From assembly GCF_003144245.1 (NCBI RefSeq), contig NW_020289977.1:1-64000 (forward strand): 64,000 nt of DNA. The letters are read 5' to 3'. The DNA is from Jaminaea rosea (taxonomy: Eukaryota; Basidiomycota; Exobasidiomycetes; Microstromatales). Both the position numbers and the translations under genes were made by a program. The notes below the pieces were generated by a model. It saw nothing but the letters and a program-made list of their open reading frames with translations, made no database searches and was not told the origin of the DNA. Positions 54,675 to 64,000 of this stretch are shown one piece after another (position 1 is the stretch's first letter; every line of letters starts with the position of its first letter).

Positions 54675-54955
54675 GCTGCGAGGCGGGAGAGAGAGGAGGT
54701 AAGAAGAGATGGGTGAGACGAGGCTGGTATTGGAAATAGTTGCATCGACTCGCCCTCCCGCCCCACATTGAGAAGGAAGGGAGCAGCGAGCGAGCGAGCG
54801 AGCAAGCCACTTATGCGAGATAAGGCGGGCGGCGACTTTTTCCTGGATCCAAAGGCCAGTCGCGCCAATTGCAATTGGCGCTGCGGGACGGACGGACAGA
54901 AGGAAAGTGCCTCCTTTTGACTTTGGCTTCGACTTTCTTTGCTTTCTCACGCCCC

Positions 54956-57511
54956 ATGTGCGGGATTCTCCTTCTCGCTAGAGAGAGAGCAACAGCGTCG
55001 TCATCGTCGTCATCGTCAACATCCTTCTCGCCAGTATGGGACTCAGGTCTAGAGGATGCATGTAAATGTCGCGGTCCACATGCTCATGATTCTCCCGAGC
55101 GGGCAAGCGGCTCCCTCTCGCTTCGATTGACAGCTTCGGTCCTCTCGCTACGAGGGGATGACTTGACGAGCCAACCCTTCGTCTCTCCAGACGAACGCTA
55201 CCTCTTTGCCTGGAATGGGCAGGTCTACTCGATCAACGAAGGTGCCGAGCGCTCAGCATGGGCGTCTGAGCGACTTGGACGAGGCGAGAACGATGGACGC
55301 ATTCTCTTCGACTGGTTCTGTGATGCTGCGCACGAGAAGGGGGTTGAGGCGGCTTTGCAGGAAGTCTTTGCCTCTTCTGCACTGCAGGATGCTGAGTGGG
55401 CTATGGTGCTCGTCGATACACATACAGGCTCCGTCTACTTCGGTAGGGATGCGCTTGGGCGACGATCACTCCTCGTCTCTCAGAAGGACGGCGAGCTCGT
55501 CCTAGCCTCTGTCGCCTCTCCAGAAGCCATCGACGTCAGTCTAGCATTCAAGGAGGTGGATTGCTCCTCCCTCTGGCAATGGCAGCTCGGCCATCTCACC
55601 ACACTTATGCCGCGCAACGCCGAACGGCTCCTCCTCTGCCCTACAGACACGTTCGCCGACCCGACAGACTCGGAGCGTCAAGCGGCCCTGGATAGTATAC
55701 AGGCTGCCCTCCTCGAGAGCGTCCGGCGCAGAGTCACTACAGTGCAAGGCGTCACAGCACAAGAGAAGGCGCCGCCCATTGCCATCCTCTTCTCCGGCGG
55801 GCTGGACTGTACCATTCTTGCCTACTTGGCGCATCAGGTCGTACCTGAGAGCCAGGGCATCGACCTCATTAATGTCGCCTTTGAGAACCCGAGGGTGCTT
55901 GCTGCGGGCAAAAAGGCTGGCTCGAACTCATCATCACCATCGGCGTCAAGCTCCTTCGACACGCCAGATCGCCTACTCAGCAGACGAAGCCTCGCGCAAC
56001 TGCAATCTCTCGCGCCGGATCGACTTTGGAACCTGGTGGAGATCGATGTCCACTATTCCTCCTACCTGGCACATAAGCCTACTATTCTCTCCATCATGCA
56101 CCCCAGCGAAAGTGTCATGGATCTCTCTCTGGCCTCTGTCCTCTACTTCGCCTCAAAAGGCTCAGAACACTCGATTGGGCCTCGCGTATACATCTCCGGC
56201 CTGGGGGCGGACGAGCTCTTCGGCGGCTACTCACGCCATCGTGGCGCCTTTGCCTCTGGCGGATGGGCTCGAGCCGTCGATGAGCTTCAGATGGATCTGG
56301 ATCGTCTCCCCACCCGCAACCTAGGGAGGGACGATCGTGCCGTCTCTTCGCATGGGCGCGAGGCACGTTACCCTTTTCTTGCGGCGCCTGTCCTCCAGCT
56401 TGCGGCAAGACTGCCCGTGAGAGTCAAGGCGGAGTGGGGTAGAGGGGAAGGGGTAGGGGACAAATTGCTACTTCGGATGTTGGCGCGCGAGAGGTTGGGG
56501 TTGGGAGAGGTGGGGAGGGAGAAGAAGAGGGCAATGCAGTTTGGGGCGAGGAGCGCTAAGATGGAGGTGGGGGCGAGTAGGGCCAAGGGACATCATAGTG
56601 TGGCGAGAGAAGCCGAGATTGAGGAAGGGGAGGGCACGGATGCCGAATGTCCCAGCGAGGTGTTTACTACACTTTGCTACGATGATAGAGGGGGCGTCAC
56701 AGTCGATGATCTGCTGAGGCCGATCATGCGCGTCAAGAATGTCAGCACGGCTGCACCAACGAAGGCCGACCTCATCACCACAACGGCCATCCAGCACCCT
56801 CTTCACGCACACATCCCCTTGCTCCTCGCCCACCTCACGCGGCTTCGCACCTCCACCCTCGCTTTGGCCCGCACCTGGCCAACACGATGGGGTCTTGCGG
56901 CCCAATCACAGTCGGTTGACGGCTGGGCAAAGGCGTCCCTCGATCACCTTGCGTCAGAGCTTGCCAAAGGTTCTGGAGAGAAACGGCGCGTTCGCTGGTC
57001 TGTAGGCCGTGAGGGGCAACGCAAGGTGGTGCAGGCGAGCATGGCCCCTCCAGCAGCTGAGCCGCTCCTTGTGCGTCTTGACAACCAGACAACGTCGATC
57101 ACACGCGAGGAGCTCCTGGTCAACAAGACGGACCGACGCAGCATGTACGATGAAGCGCGTGCTCGTGTCAATGCCACTCTGGGCATGCCTTCCTCCGCTG
57201 ACGCTGAGAAGCAACCCGTCTTCGACGTCCTTCTCTGGACACGGTGCGACGGTAAGCGTCTCCTCACGGAATCTTCCATCGCGAATGTCGTCCTACAGCG
57301 GAACGATGGGCAGCTCGTCACGCCCAAACTGAGAGTAAAGGAGGGGGTGGCTTTCCTTCCTGGTCTGATGAGGGAGGAGGCGCTCAGGAGGGGACTGGTG
57401 GTGGAGGAGGGTATTGAGATTGATGATGATGAGGAGCTTCTGAGCGGAGGGGTAAAGATCTGGCTCTGTAATGCATTAAGAGGATTCTTTGAGGTGAGAC
57501 TCGTACCATAG
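54956..57511 (+). CDS. Asparagine-synthetase-like (ASNSD1) / aminodeoxychorismate-lyase-like fusion
   Basis: Single exon, 851 aa. The start at 54956 gives MCGILL, exposing the Cys2 nucleophile of class II glutamine amidotransferases; an upstream ATG is rejected for this reason. Residues 1-230 are the amidotransferase domain (FAWNGQVY, GRDALGRRSLL). Residues about 270-560 are the synthetase-like PP-loop ATPase (LFSGGLDCTILAYLA, GLGADELFGGYSRHRG), with the insertions typical of ASNSD1/YML096W rather than true asparagine synthetase. Residues about 565-851 are PLP fold-type IV like 4-amino-4-deoxychorismate lyase: FTTLCYD, VNKTDRRSMYDEAR (likely PLP Lys724), RLLTESSIANVV, VTPKL...GVAFLPGLMREEAL and VKIWLCNALRGF. 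The frame is continuous through the junction. Confidence 0.85.
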   Translation: MCGILLLARERATASSSSSSSTSFSPVWDSGLEDACKCRGPHAHDSPERASGSLSLRLTASVLSLRGDDLTSQPFVSPDERYLFAWNGQVYSINEGAERSAWASERLGRGENDGRILFDWFCDAAHEKGVEAALQEVFASSALQDAEWAMVLVDTHTGSVYFGRDALGRRSLLVSQKDGELVLASVASPEAIDVSLAFKEVDCSSLWQWQLGHLTTLMPRNAERLLLCPTDTFADPTDSERQAALDSIQAALLESVRRRVTTVQGVTAQEKAPPIAILFSGGLDCTILAYLAHQVVPESQGIDLINVAFENPRVLAAGKKAGSNSSSPSASSSFDTPDRLLSRRSLAQLQSLAPDRLWNLVEIDVHYSSYLAHKPTILSIMHPSESVMDLSLASVLYFASKGSEHSIGPRVYISGLGADELFGGYSRHRGAFASGGWARAVDELQMDLDRLPTRNLGRDDRAVSSHGREARYPFLAAPVLQLAARLPVRVKAEWGRGEGVGDKLLLRMLARERLGLGEVGREKKRAMQFGARSAKMEVGASRAKGHHSVAREAEIEEGEGTDAECPSEVFTTLCYDDRGGVTVDDLLRPIMRVKNVSTAAPTKADLITTTAIQHPLHAHIPLLLAHLTRLRTSTLALARTWPTRWGLAAQSQSVDGWAKASLDHLASELAKGSGEKRRVRWSVGREGQRKVVQASMAPPAAEPLLVRLDNQTTSITREELLVNKTDRRSMYDEARARVNATLGMPSSADAEKQPVFDVLLWTRCDGKRLLTESSIANVVLQRNDGQLVTPKLRVKEGVAFLPGLMREEALRRGLVVEEGIEIDDDEELLSGGVKIWLCNALRGFFEVRLVP

Positions 57512-57694
57512 AAGCAATTGTACCACCATGGCATCGCAAAGTATCTTTGGCGCGCTTTCGCCCCCATCGCCTCCACAGCTCAGTCCGCCATTCGCTTCTG
57601 CCCTTTGTCTTCACTCTCTCGACACCGGCTCCTCAACAGCGCAAGCCAAGCCAAGCCGAGCCAAGCTAGGAGAGCTCAAATAGGCAGAAAAGGA

Positions 57695-59244
57695 ATGCAA
57701 CAAGACTCAGGCGTACCCACGCTCGACTCGCTTCGCAATCTCCTCCCGACCACCTTTGCCGGTGGCCAAGCAGGACAGCAGCTGCAAAGCGTCGAATCCC
57801 TCGCCCGCCTCTGGGCAGGCTATGGATGGATCCTGCGACTACACTTCGTGGCAGATGAAAGCGAGGTACCTCCTACCGCCATCCTCAAGTATGTGGATGT
57901 CGCTGGTGCCATCACAGCGGATGCGGGTCATGCTGGGCATGGGCACGGGCATCAAGGGCTAGACGAAGGCACAACGCGCAAGCTGGCCTCGTATCGCGTA
58001 GAGGCCAATTACTACCAATACCTCTCGTCCCTCTTTAATGAGCCCTCTGGCTCCTCCTCCTCCTCCCTTGCGCCAACATGGCGCCCCTTCGCCTCCGTGC
58101 CGCGCTTCCTCGGCCCTTGCCAGCCTTCAACCGAGCGAGCGCCATTACTGCTCCTCCTCGAGGACGTGCAGCCCACTCATCCAGTGATGGGCATAAAGCC
58201 CACGGAGATGACGTGGGGACAATGTCTTGCAGCTTTAAATTGGTTTGCAGGGTTTAATGCTTGCTATTGGGGGCTTGATGAGGGGCAGGCTGAGATGTGT
58301 CCCCCACCGAGGGAGTTGATGGCCGCTACTCGGGGTCGTGCTGAGCGTGGCGGGGAGCCGTGGAGTGGAAAAGGGGTTTGGCAGTATGGCACGTACAAGT
58401 GAGTGATCGGAAAAGCGTTACGATCCTCATAGCGAAGGGACGGCTCACCACTCTTTGGCCGTGCGGATCCTACAGCTATCTCTCCACTCGACTCGACGAG
58501 CTCAAGCGCATTCCTGCCTCCTCGCCCTTCGCTGAGTTGCGTGGTCCGCTAGCTTTTGCGGTCGAGTGGCTGCTTTTGGAGGGAGATAGACGAGGGGATA
58601 AGACGAGATCAGGCAGGACACTCGTACACGGCGATGCTAAGCTGGCGAATATGGCGTTTGCGCCTAGTGACGAAGACGGCGACGAGGCGTGGCACGAGGC
58701 AGCCTCAGCCGCTGCCGCTGCGACTCAAGTATCTACCTCGACCTCCTCCTCACACCCTCCGAGCCGGTATCACGTTAGCACCTATGATTTCCAGTACGTT
58801 GGGCTGGGCATAGGCGTGCAGGACCTCGTCAAGTTCATTACGGTTGCCGTGCCCGTCGAGTGGCTGTGGCAGGAGAGGCGGAGCACGACTACTGAGGAGC
58901 AGGGCAAGGAGGTCGAAGCGCTAAGCAAGGGAGAAGAGGGATTGCTGCGCTTCTACTATACCCGCCTTACAACCCATCTGCAAAGTAGAAGCCTTTCGCC
59001 TGACTACACATTCCCGCAGCTCCTCGCCGACTGGGACCTCGCCCTCATAGCCTGGCTGCGCTTCACTGAGGGCTGGGTGAACCCAGTCGCCGCCAAGAAT
59101 GAGAAGAAGGACCACAAGGCACAGTGGCTCACACGTCGAGGCTTGGAGATACTCAACCGTTCGGGCTGGAAGGAGAGTGTGCTGCAGAGGTGGGAGAAGG
59201 CGGGCAAGCCAGGTGGTGAGATGCTCGACGAACTGTCGCTATAG
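57695..59244 (+). CDS. APH/CHK-like small-molecule kinase
   Basis: Exons 57695-58398 and 58476-59244, 490 aa; 77-base intron, joining YGTY-NYLSTRLDE. Protein-kinase-like fold of the aminoglycoside phosphotransferase/ecdysteroid-kinase-like group: TAILKYVDVAG with the ATP-binding Lys, LLLLLEDVQPTHP (hinge), TLVHGDAKLANM (Brenner motif H-G-D-x-K-x-x-N at about 285) and STYDFQYVGLGIGVQDLVKFI (DFG-equivalent D-F-Q). A Ser/Thr-rich insert of about 40 residues lies between the last two motifs. The substrate (choline-like, sugar or secondary metabolite) is unknown. The start at 57695 follows a region with poor coding character; an earlier in-frame ATG at 57518 is possible but gives a non-family leader. 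Confidence 0.78.
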
Positions 59245-59335
59245 TCCGGTATTGTAATGCATTAGAGAAGCCACCCCCAACAGCACAAAAGCCACGACGA
59301 GACACGAAAGTCACGCCCCACGCTCGCCCGCTCGC

Positions 59336-60506
59336 CTACTCATCGCTCCTCGTGTCCGTCAGACTGAACTCGCCCGCCTTAGCTGCCTCAATCTTCCCCT
59401 TTACCTTCTCATAGATGGCAAAGACAACTGCCTGTCCCGGGGCAACCCTAGCCACACGCGGGGTAATACCCTTCCAGAATGCAGAGATTCCCTCCTGAGC
59501 CCACATCTCGCCTGCGACCTTCATGACACGGGAGATGGCCGTCTCTCCCTCGATCTTGGATGCGCGTTGGATGCGCGTCTTGATCGTGTCGATGGGAGCG
59601 TTGGAGAAGGGGCCCAGGGCGCCTGAGATGAGACCCATGGCGGCTGTTTCGTACGAGGGGAGCTCAGAGGTGCCGTGATAGCGTTGCGCGAGGTTCTTGA
59701 GCTCTTGGTAGGCGGTGAAGTTGGCGGCTGGGGGCGGGGAAAGGGGGGAGCAAAGGAGATGGTCAGCGAACTATTCTAGATGGAGGAAATGACGCGGATC
59801 TCCTTTGGAAGCGCGCCCGCCGCCTGCTCACCTTGATTTGTAGCTTGACGAGCAGCAGTCAATGCTACACCGCGGTAGAGGGTCATGAACCCTTCCTCCC
59901 TGATTATAGTGTAAAGCGCATGCGCCGCATTTCTGTACCTCGGCACCTCGAGCGGATCAGCAAGGGAATGCTGTTGTGCCTGCAATCGAATCTTGACGAC
60001 CTCCATTGGATTCACAACCACTACAGCCTCGGTGGTACCAGCTCCCAGTCCGGCAAGGAAGACGCCAGAAGGATTGGTAATGCCCGTCTGGCGATCCGCG
60101 AGAAGGGCCTTGTACTGCTCGAAGGACATGAAGCGGATAGCCATCTTGGGGACGATTCCTGCTACGACGGCACCCAGACCCTTGTAGAGGCCGAGGGGCG
60201 TCTCACGACGAACGATGTAGGCGCCCGTTGCGAGGAAACCGCGGGCTTTTTGGCCTGAGGCCTTGCCTCGGCGTGAGAGCTGCATGCGGACCTTGATCGT
60301 GTCCAAGGCTGCGGTCACGAGAGAGAGAGAAAAATCGAGATGTTGTGTGAGTAGTGGCTCGGGAATCCCAGGAGGCAATCGTCTCTCTCCAACTCACGAT
60401 GACATGTGCACGCCTCTGCGAAGCCGGCGATACCGCCAGCGATGAGGTGCGTTGAGGGGGCCACCTTGGGCTTGTTGTTGGGCTGCTTCTTGTCTCCGCC
60501 TGCCAT
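59336..60506 (-). CDS. SFC1: Mitochondrial succinate/fumarate carrier
   Basis: Exons 60506-60398, 60308-59832, 59727-59336; 325 aa. The three mitochondrial-carrier repeats each show P-x-D/E-x-x-K/R: HPLDTIKVRMQ (rebuilt across intron 1), NPMEVVKIRLQAQ and APIDTIKTRIQ. Long stretches match yeast Sfc1/Acr1: YKGLGAVVAGIVPKMAIRF, GAGTTEAVVVVNPMEVVK, YRGVALTAARQATNQAANFT, GLISGALGPFSNAPIDTIK, and KGITPRVARVAPGQAVVF. In yeast it exchanges cytosolic succinate for matrix fumarate and is needed for growth on C2 compounds. It ends 91 bases from the convergent kinase stop. Confidence 0.95.
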
Positions 60507-61560
60507 GATGGTCAATCTCTACTGTATGCTAGCTGGGATGGGGTGGATGCTTGCTGAAGGATGGGTGGGAAGACAAAGAAGGGAGAAGAGGGTGTCCTCC
60601 GGATCGAGAGTGTGTGCGTGAGTGAGGCCTACGGCACGACAACTTGTCTCGAGGTCTCACCTCGACCTCTCTCTCTCTCTCTATCCCGCTTTCCCCGCAT
60701 CGCAGGCATGACGCTGCGTTGCTGCAACACGGCGCCGTCTCGCAGTCCGGCTCAAGGGGAGCGGAACAAGCGTGTGAGAGCTTGCCGGAAGAAGCCGGTC
60801 AATTGAGACGCCGCGTGGCTTGGGCGAAAGAGAGGCGGCTGTTGCTGATGAGGAGCGTGATCGCCAGCGTGTGAAGGCAGGTATATCTGATGAGCAAAAA
60901 GGGGTGCGGGTGCAGCTAGCAGCAACAAATCGTTTTCGAGGGATCGTGACGAACATGGGTCGCGGGCATGAGGACTATGAGGTTGCATTCAGGCCGGCCT
61001 CCGACTTGACCCTCGCGTGAGGATCAGCAAGGCGTTGGCGCCTGACAGCCGCAGTAGCTCTGGCTACTCTATGGGAGCCAGACTGACGCCCTCGACGCCG
61101 ACGCAAATGAATGAGCGGCGATGTGCAATGTAGATGCTCGCGTGGGCATGGGCGGGCGACATTCGCGGGCGGCACTTGATTGCTTAGTCAGCAAAGATCC
61201 TCGCTCCTTTGTTCGTCTTCTTTGTCCCCCGCTTTCTCTCGCGTGGCACTACTCTGAGCTCATCAACCATCACCATACTCATTCCGACCACGCCGCCTTA
61301 GAAAGCATTGTCCTCTCTCTCCTCGAACGACTTTGGCAGCGGCCCTTGAAACGGAATAGGAGGCAAGAGACAAAGCCCCGTTTGCCCTCTTGGTCCGCCG
61401 GTCCGCCTGTCCGTCCGCCTCCCAAATCAAATCAAAGGGTCCAAGTCCACTCTGGCTCGGCGCTCAGCTCGCGCTTAGCACTCGTCCGACATCCCATCGC
61501 GAGCTCATCACTCAACCGTCCCCCTTGCCCTTGCCTCATCACTACCACCACGCGCGCAGC
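60507..61560. other. Long divergent intergenic, SFC1 and ceramidase
   Basis: 1054 bases, the longest gap between supported genes in the right half. Contains (CT)8 near 60669-60684 and CT-rich leader sequence before 61561. Open frames here have poor codon character and no recognisable domain. It probably holds both promoters; an unrecognised small or non-coding gene cannot be excluded. Confidence 0.4.
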
Positions 61561-62626
61561 ATGGCCTGGACAGCCCAACATCACGGCATGGACGGTCTCC
61601 TTCCGCAGGGCTACTGGGGTCCCATCACCTCCTCCCTTCTCTGGTGCGAGGACAAGTATCGGTGGAGCAAGTACATCGCCGAGCCGATGAATAGTGTGAC
61701 CAACTTGGCATTCATAGCCCTCGCCCTGTACGGCGCTCGCAACTCCCTGCGCTCAAAGTTGCCCTGGCGCTATACCGTCACCAATTTGGGGATCGCTCTA
61801 GTTGGGCTGGGCTCGCTGGCATTTCATGCTACACTGCTGTACGAGGCACAGTTGCTCGACGAGTTGCCGATGATTTATACGAGTCTCTGTCTCTCCTACT
61901 GTATCCTGGAGGATTCGAGGCGAAATGATCCCAAGGGCAAGAAGTATGGCGTATCATTACCGCTCGGTCTAGCTGGGTCGGGTGGACTGATTACTGCAGG
62001 TTACCTGGCACTGCCGAACCCGATATTGCATCAGGTGGCTTATGCTGCCATCCAGATTGCCACCACGGGGAGGGTGCTCTGGCTCCTCTTTGCCGCTGGA
62101 TCACCGCTGGGTAAACTGGATGACGGCGGCGAGGCGAGACGCAAACGGGCTATGATCAGGAAGAGCTACGTCTTCGGGACTGCCGTCTTCTTGCTGGGAT
62201 TCGCGATTTGGAACATTGATAATGCATTGTGGGTGGCATGACGGTAGCGAACAGCTGGCACATCAATGCTGACAGACGATCTCTCCCCTCTCCTCCCTTG
62301 CCTGCACGCGCAGCTGCGACTCCCTCCGCGTCGCACGCCGCTACGTAGGCTACCCATTCGCGGTCCTCCTCGAGGGCCACGCGTGGTGGCATATGCTCAC
62401 AGGCTACGGTGCATACCACCTCGTAGCTTCCGCCGGGCTCCTCGGCATGATCCTCAAGGACGATGCTCACACGTGGACCTTCAAGGGTTGCGATGCCCCC
62501 TCGGCGGGTGCGAGGAGACGGGCTTTCTTGCTGCCAGAGGTGGCGCCTGATAAGGCTGCGGTGGCCAAGAAGAAGGGAGCGGCTGTGATGAATGGTCACG
62601 CGAATGGCAAAGCCATGGCAGACTGA
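61561..62626 (+). CDS. Alkaline ceramidase
   Basis: Exons 61561-62228 and 62314-62626, 326 aa; the donor is the less common GTGGGT, and splicing restores NIDNAF-CDSLRVARRYVGYP. An ER/Golgi seven-helix hydrolase that cuts ceramide to sphingosine and fatty acid (YPC1/YDC1/ACER family). Family marks: GYWGPITSSLLWCEDKY, AEPMNSVTNLAFIALALYG, GLGSLAFHATLLYEAQLLDE (first zinc His and acid pair), LSYCILED, and LEGHAWWHMLTG (His-x3-His zinc pair). The C-terminal 50 residues are basic and Ala-rich. The start at 61561 begins MAWTAQHHGMDGLLPQGYWGP, the expected length before the first block. Only 42 bases separate its stop from the convergent MED4 stop. Confidence 0.94.
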
Positions 62627-62668
62627 GGGTTTATATATGACGCGATAATACCATCTCGATGACCCTGC

Positions 62669-63985
62669 TTACAGGTCGAGACCAAACCCGCCAGCATCTT
62701 GACTGTGAACGTGCTCAGCGGGCCGCCTCACCGTCTCATGTCGCCGCTCCTGCGGCTCGCGTTGCTGTTGCTGCCCCTCTTGTGCTCTCTGACTCTGCCG
62801 CATTACCTCCTCTTCCTCCCTCTTCAACCTTCCCCACTCCTTCCAACTAGGCAGGAGGCCACTCATGGCCGAGTCGGCCTGTCCCTCGCCCCTACCCTCA
62901 GCAGCTTCACCCAGTCTGGCCATATCAGTCAACATTGCCACCCCCATCAGGCCGCGGCGCATATCCGCGTCAGAGGGGAAGGGGAGGGTGTACGGCGCAG
63001 AGGAGGTGGACGCGGCCGGATCCACCAGAGGCGCTTGAGAGGCTGAGCCGTTGGCAGCGGCTTCACGGTTTTGCTGCTCGGCGAGGGCGAGAAGAAGGAG
63101 CGAGGAAGAGCCACCGGCTGGTTGTGGCGGTTGCTGCTGTTGCTGCTGCTGTTGTTGCTGCGATTGTTGTTGGCCAAAAGTCGTTGCGGGCGTGGCAGAT
63201 TCGGCTGGAGTAGCTGAGGATGACGGGTGGGCTTCGCCATTCTTGTTGTCGCCTTCTGCGACGTCGCGCATAGAAGTGTCCTCTCCTGTCTGCTCTCCTG
63301 CTTGTCCATCTTGGCCTTGCGCCGTAGGCACAGCTGCTCCTGTCTCGCCGACCTTTTCCTTCGCTAGTATCGCAGCCGCTCCACCCCACCCAGGCGGGGC
63401 CGAAGTAGTACGGGCAAGCTCGGCCGCGTACGCTAGAACATCCGCCCTGTTCACCAATCTGAACCCAGACTGAACCTGTCCACCCTTCCCAGACTGTGCT
63501 TCTTTTTCTCCCACGCGCCCAGCGTGCCCTGCCCCTCTAGCAAGCAATTCCCTCAACTCCCCCGCCGCGTCCCTCAACTTCCTAACCCTCTCCCTTCTCG
63601 CTCGACGCAGCCTCCCGACCTCCTCTGAGAGGGAAGCTATACGCACTGTATTGGCGCGATGCGTTCTTGCGCGGAGCAGAGCTTCATCCAGCGATGCGTG
63701 CACCATGATCAGGCTGGGTAGCAAGGTTGCCGGAGTGATGGAGGAAGACGCGGACGACCCGCTCCAGATGGGGAGAGAGGCGAGGGAGGAGGGAGGCTCC
63801 TCCAGCTCGTCGTCATGTTCGTCGTCTTGCCTGATTCCACGATGGATCGATCGACTTTGCTTGCCTGGTCGAGGGATTGGGTCTGGCGGTAGGGCTGAGC
63901 CGGAGAAGGAAGACTGCAAGCTCGTGAGGAGTGCCTGGACTATTTGGGAGGACAGCCTGAAATGGAGCAGGAGCTCTGCGCCCAT
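62669..63985 (-). CDS. MED4: Mediator complex subunit 4
   Basis: 438 aa as open frame; the 5' end lies 15 bases from the window edge and may be incomplete. The Med4 pattern is visible: a coiled coil (DEALLRARTHRANTVRIASLSEEVGRLRRARRERVRKLRDAAGELREL), then VNRADVLAYAAELARTTSAPPGW, equal to the Med4 'LV-Y-A-x-x-I-S...AP-x-W' block, and later YTLPFPSDADMRRGLMGVAML, matching 'P-F-P-x-E-x-x-M-R-x-G'. Med4 sits in the Mediator middle module. There are a Gln run (about 10) between the blocks and Gln/Glu/Arg-rich sequence at the C-terminus. The first residues (MGAELLLHFR) lie beside CAG/AG acceptor-like sites, so a 5' intron is possible. Confidence 0.78.
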   Translation of the reverse strand: MGAELLLHFRLSSQIVQALLTSLQSSFSGSALPPDPIPRPGKQSRSIHRGIRQDDEHDDELEEPPSSLASLPIWSGSSASSSITPATLLPSLIMVHASLDEALLRARTHRANTVRIASLSEEVGRLRRARRERVRKLRDAAGELRELLARGAGHAGRVGEKEAQSGKGGQVQSGFRLVNRADVLAYAAELARTTSAPPGWGGAAAILAKEKVGETGAAVPTAQGQDGQAGEQTGEDTSMRDVAEGDNKNGEAHPSSSATPAESATPATTFGQQQSQQQQQQQQQQPPQPAGGSSSLLLLALAEQQNREAAANGSASQAPLVDPAASTSSAPYTLPFPSDADMRRGLMGVAMLTDMARLGEAAEGRGEGQADSAMSGLLPSWKEWGRLKREEEEVMRQSQRAQEGQQQQREPQERRHETVRRPAEHVHSQDAGGFGLDL

Positions 63986-64000
63986 CGGCCTGCCGTGATC

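Noticed and set aside
54869-54955. Upstream start of the amidotransferase fusion
   Set aside because: Class II amidotransferases need Cys directly after the initiator Met; MCGI at 54956 fixes the start.
62266-62550. Alternative plus-frame through the ceramidase second exon
   Set aside because: Out of frame with LEGHAWWHMLTG; the ceramidase frame is the coding one.

Overview
The window reads as nuclear DNA of a GC-rich basidiomycete fungus. I infer a smut-lineage (Ustilaginomycotina-type) yeast or dimorphic fungus, but nothing seen here fixes the genus. The basis is dense eukaryotic genes, short GT-AG introns (about 60-130 bases), fungus-specific proteins (DASH Spc34, Zds, an Sfc1-type carrier, a fungal NiCoT transporter, flavocytochrome b2) and many low-complexity Gln/Ala/Ser/Gly tracts. 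I support about 29 protein genes and saw no rRNA, tRNA, CRISPR array or intact mobile element. Exon borders were read by eye from splice signals and frame continuity. Every multi-exon model given here closes to a whole number of codons.

Layout. 1-2.7 kb: remains of an OTU-domain gene running off the left edge. 2.8-4.6 kb: two small unknown genes. 4.7-12.2 kb: a probable pentose (arabinose) block: an intracellular GH127 beta-L-arabinofuranosidase, a divergent MFS sugar porter, a secreted clan GH-A hydrolase and an aldo-keto reductase. 12.7-17.7 kb: a mitochondrial DUF3429 membrane protein, a SAP-domain protein and a CWC16/CCDC130 splicing factor. 17.8-22.5 kb: a flavin monooxygenase, a METTL21-type methyltransferase and a J-domain protein. 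22.8-26.6 kb: myosin regulatory light chain and L-lactate cytochrome c oxidoreductase.

27-42 kb is mostly core machinery: transportin (Kap104), U2 snRNP protein SR140, a membrane-anchored thioredoxin, ALG6 glucosyltransferase, the RFC subunit equivalent to yeast Rfc3/human RFC5, and DASH Spc34. 42.5-53 kb holds two very large low-complexity proteins, eIF4G and a Zds-family PP2A regulator. 53-64 kb holds a nickel/cobalt transporter, an asparagine-synthetase-like/aminodeoxychorismate-lyase-like fusion, an APH/CHK-like kinase, the succinate/fumarate carrier, alkaline ceramidase and Mediator subunit 4.

Genes alternate strand often. Many start codons face each other across 280-460 bases, so shared promoters are likely common. 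The two observations I rate highest are the four-gene arabinose-type cluster and the single-reading-frame fusion of an N-terminal-nucleophile amidotransferase/asparagine-synthetase-like protein to a PLP fold-type-IV enzyme.
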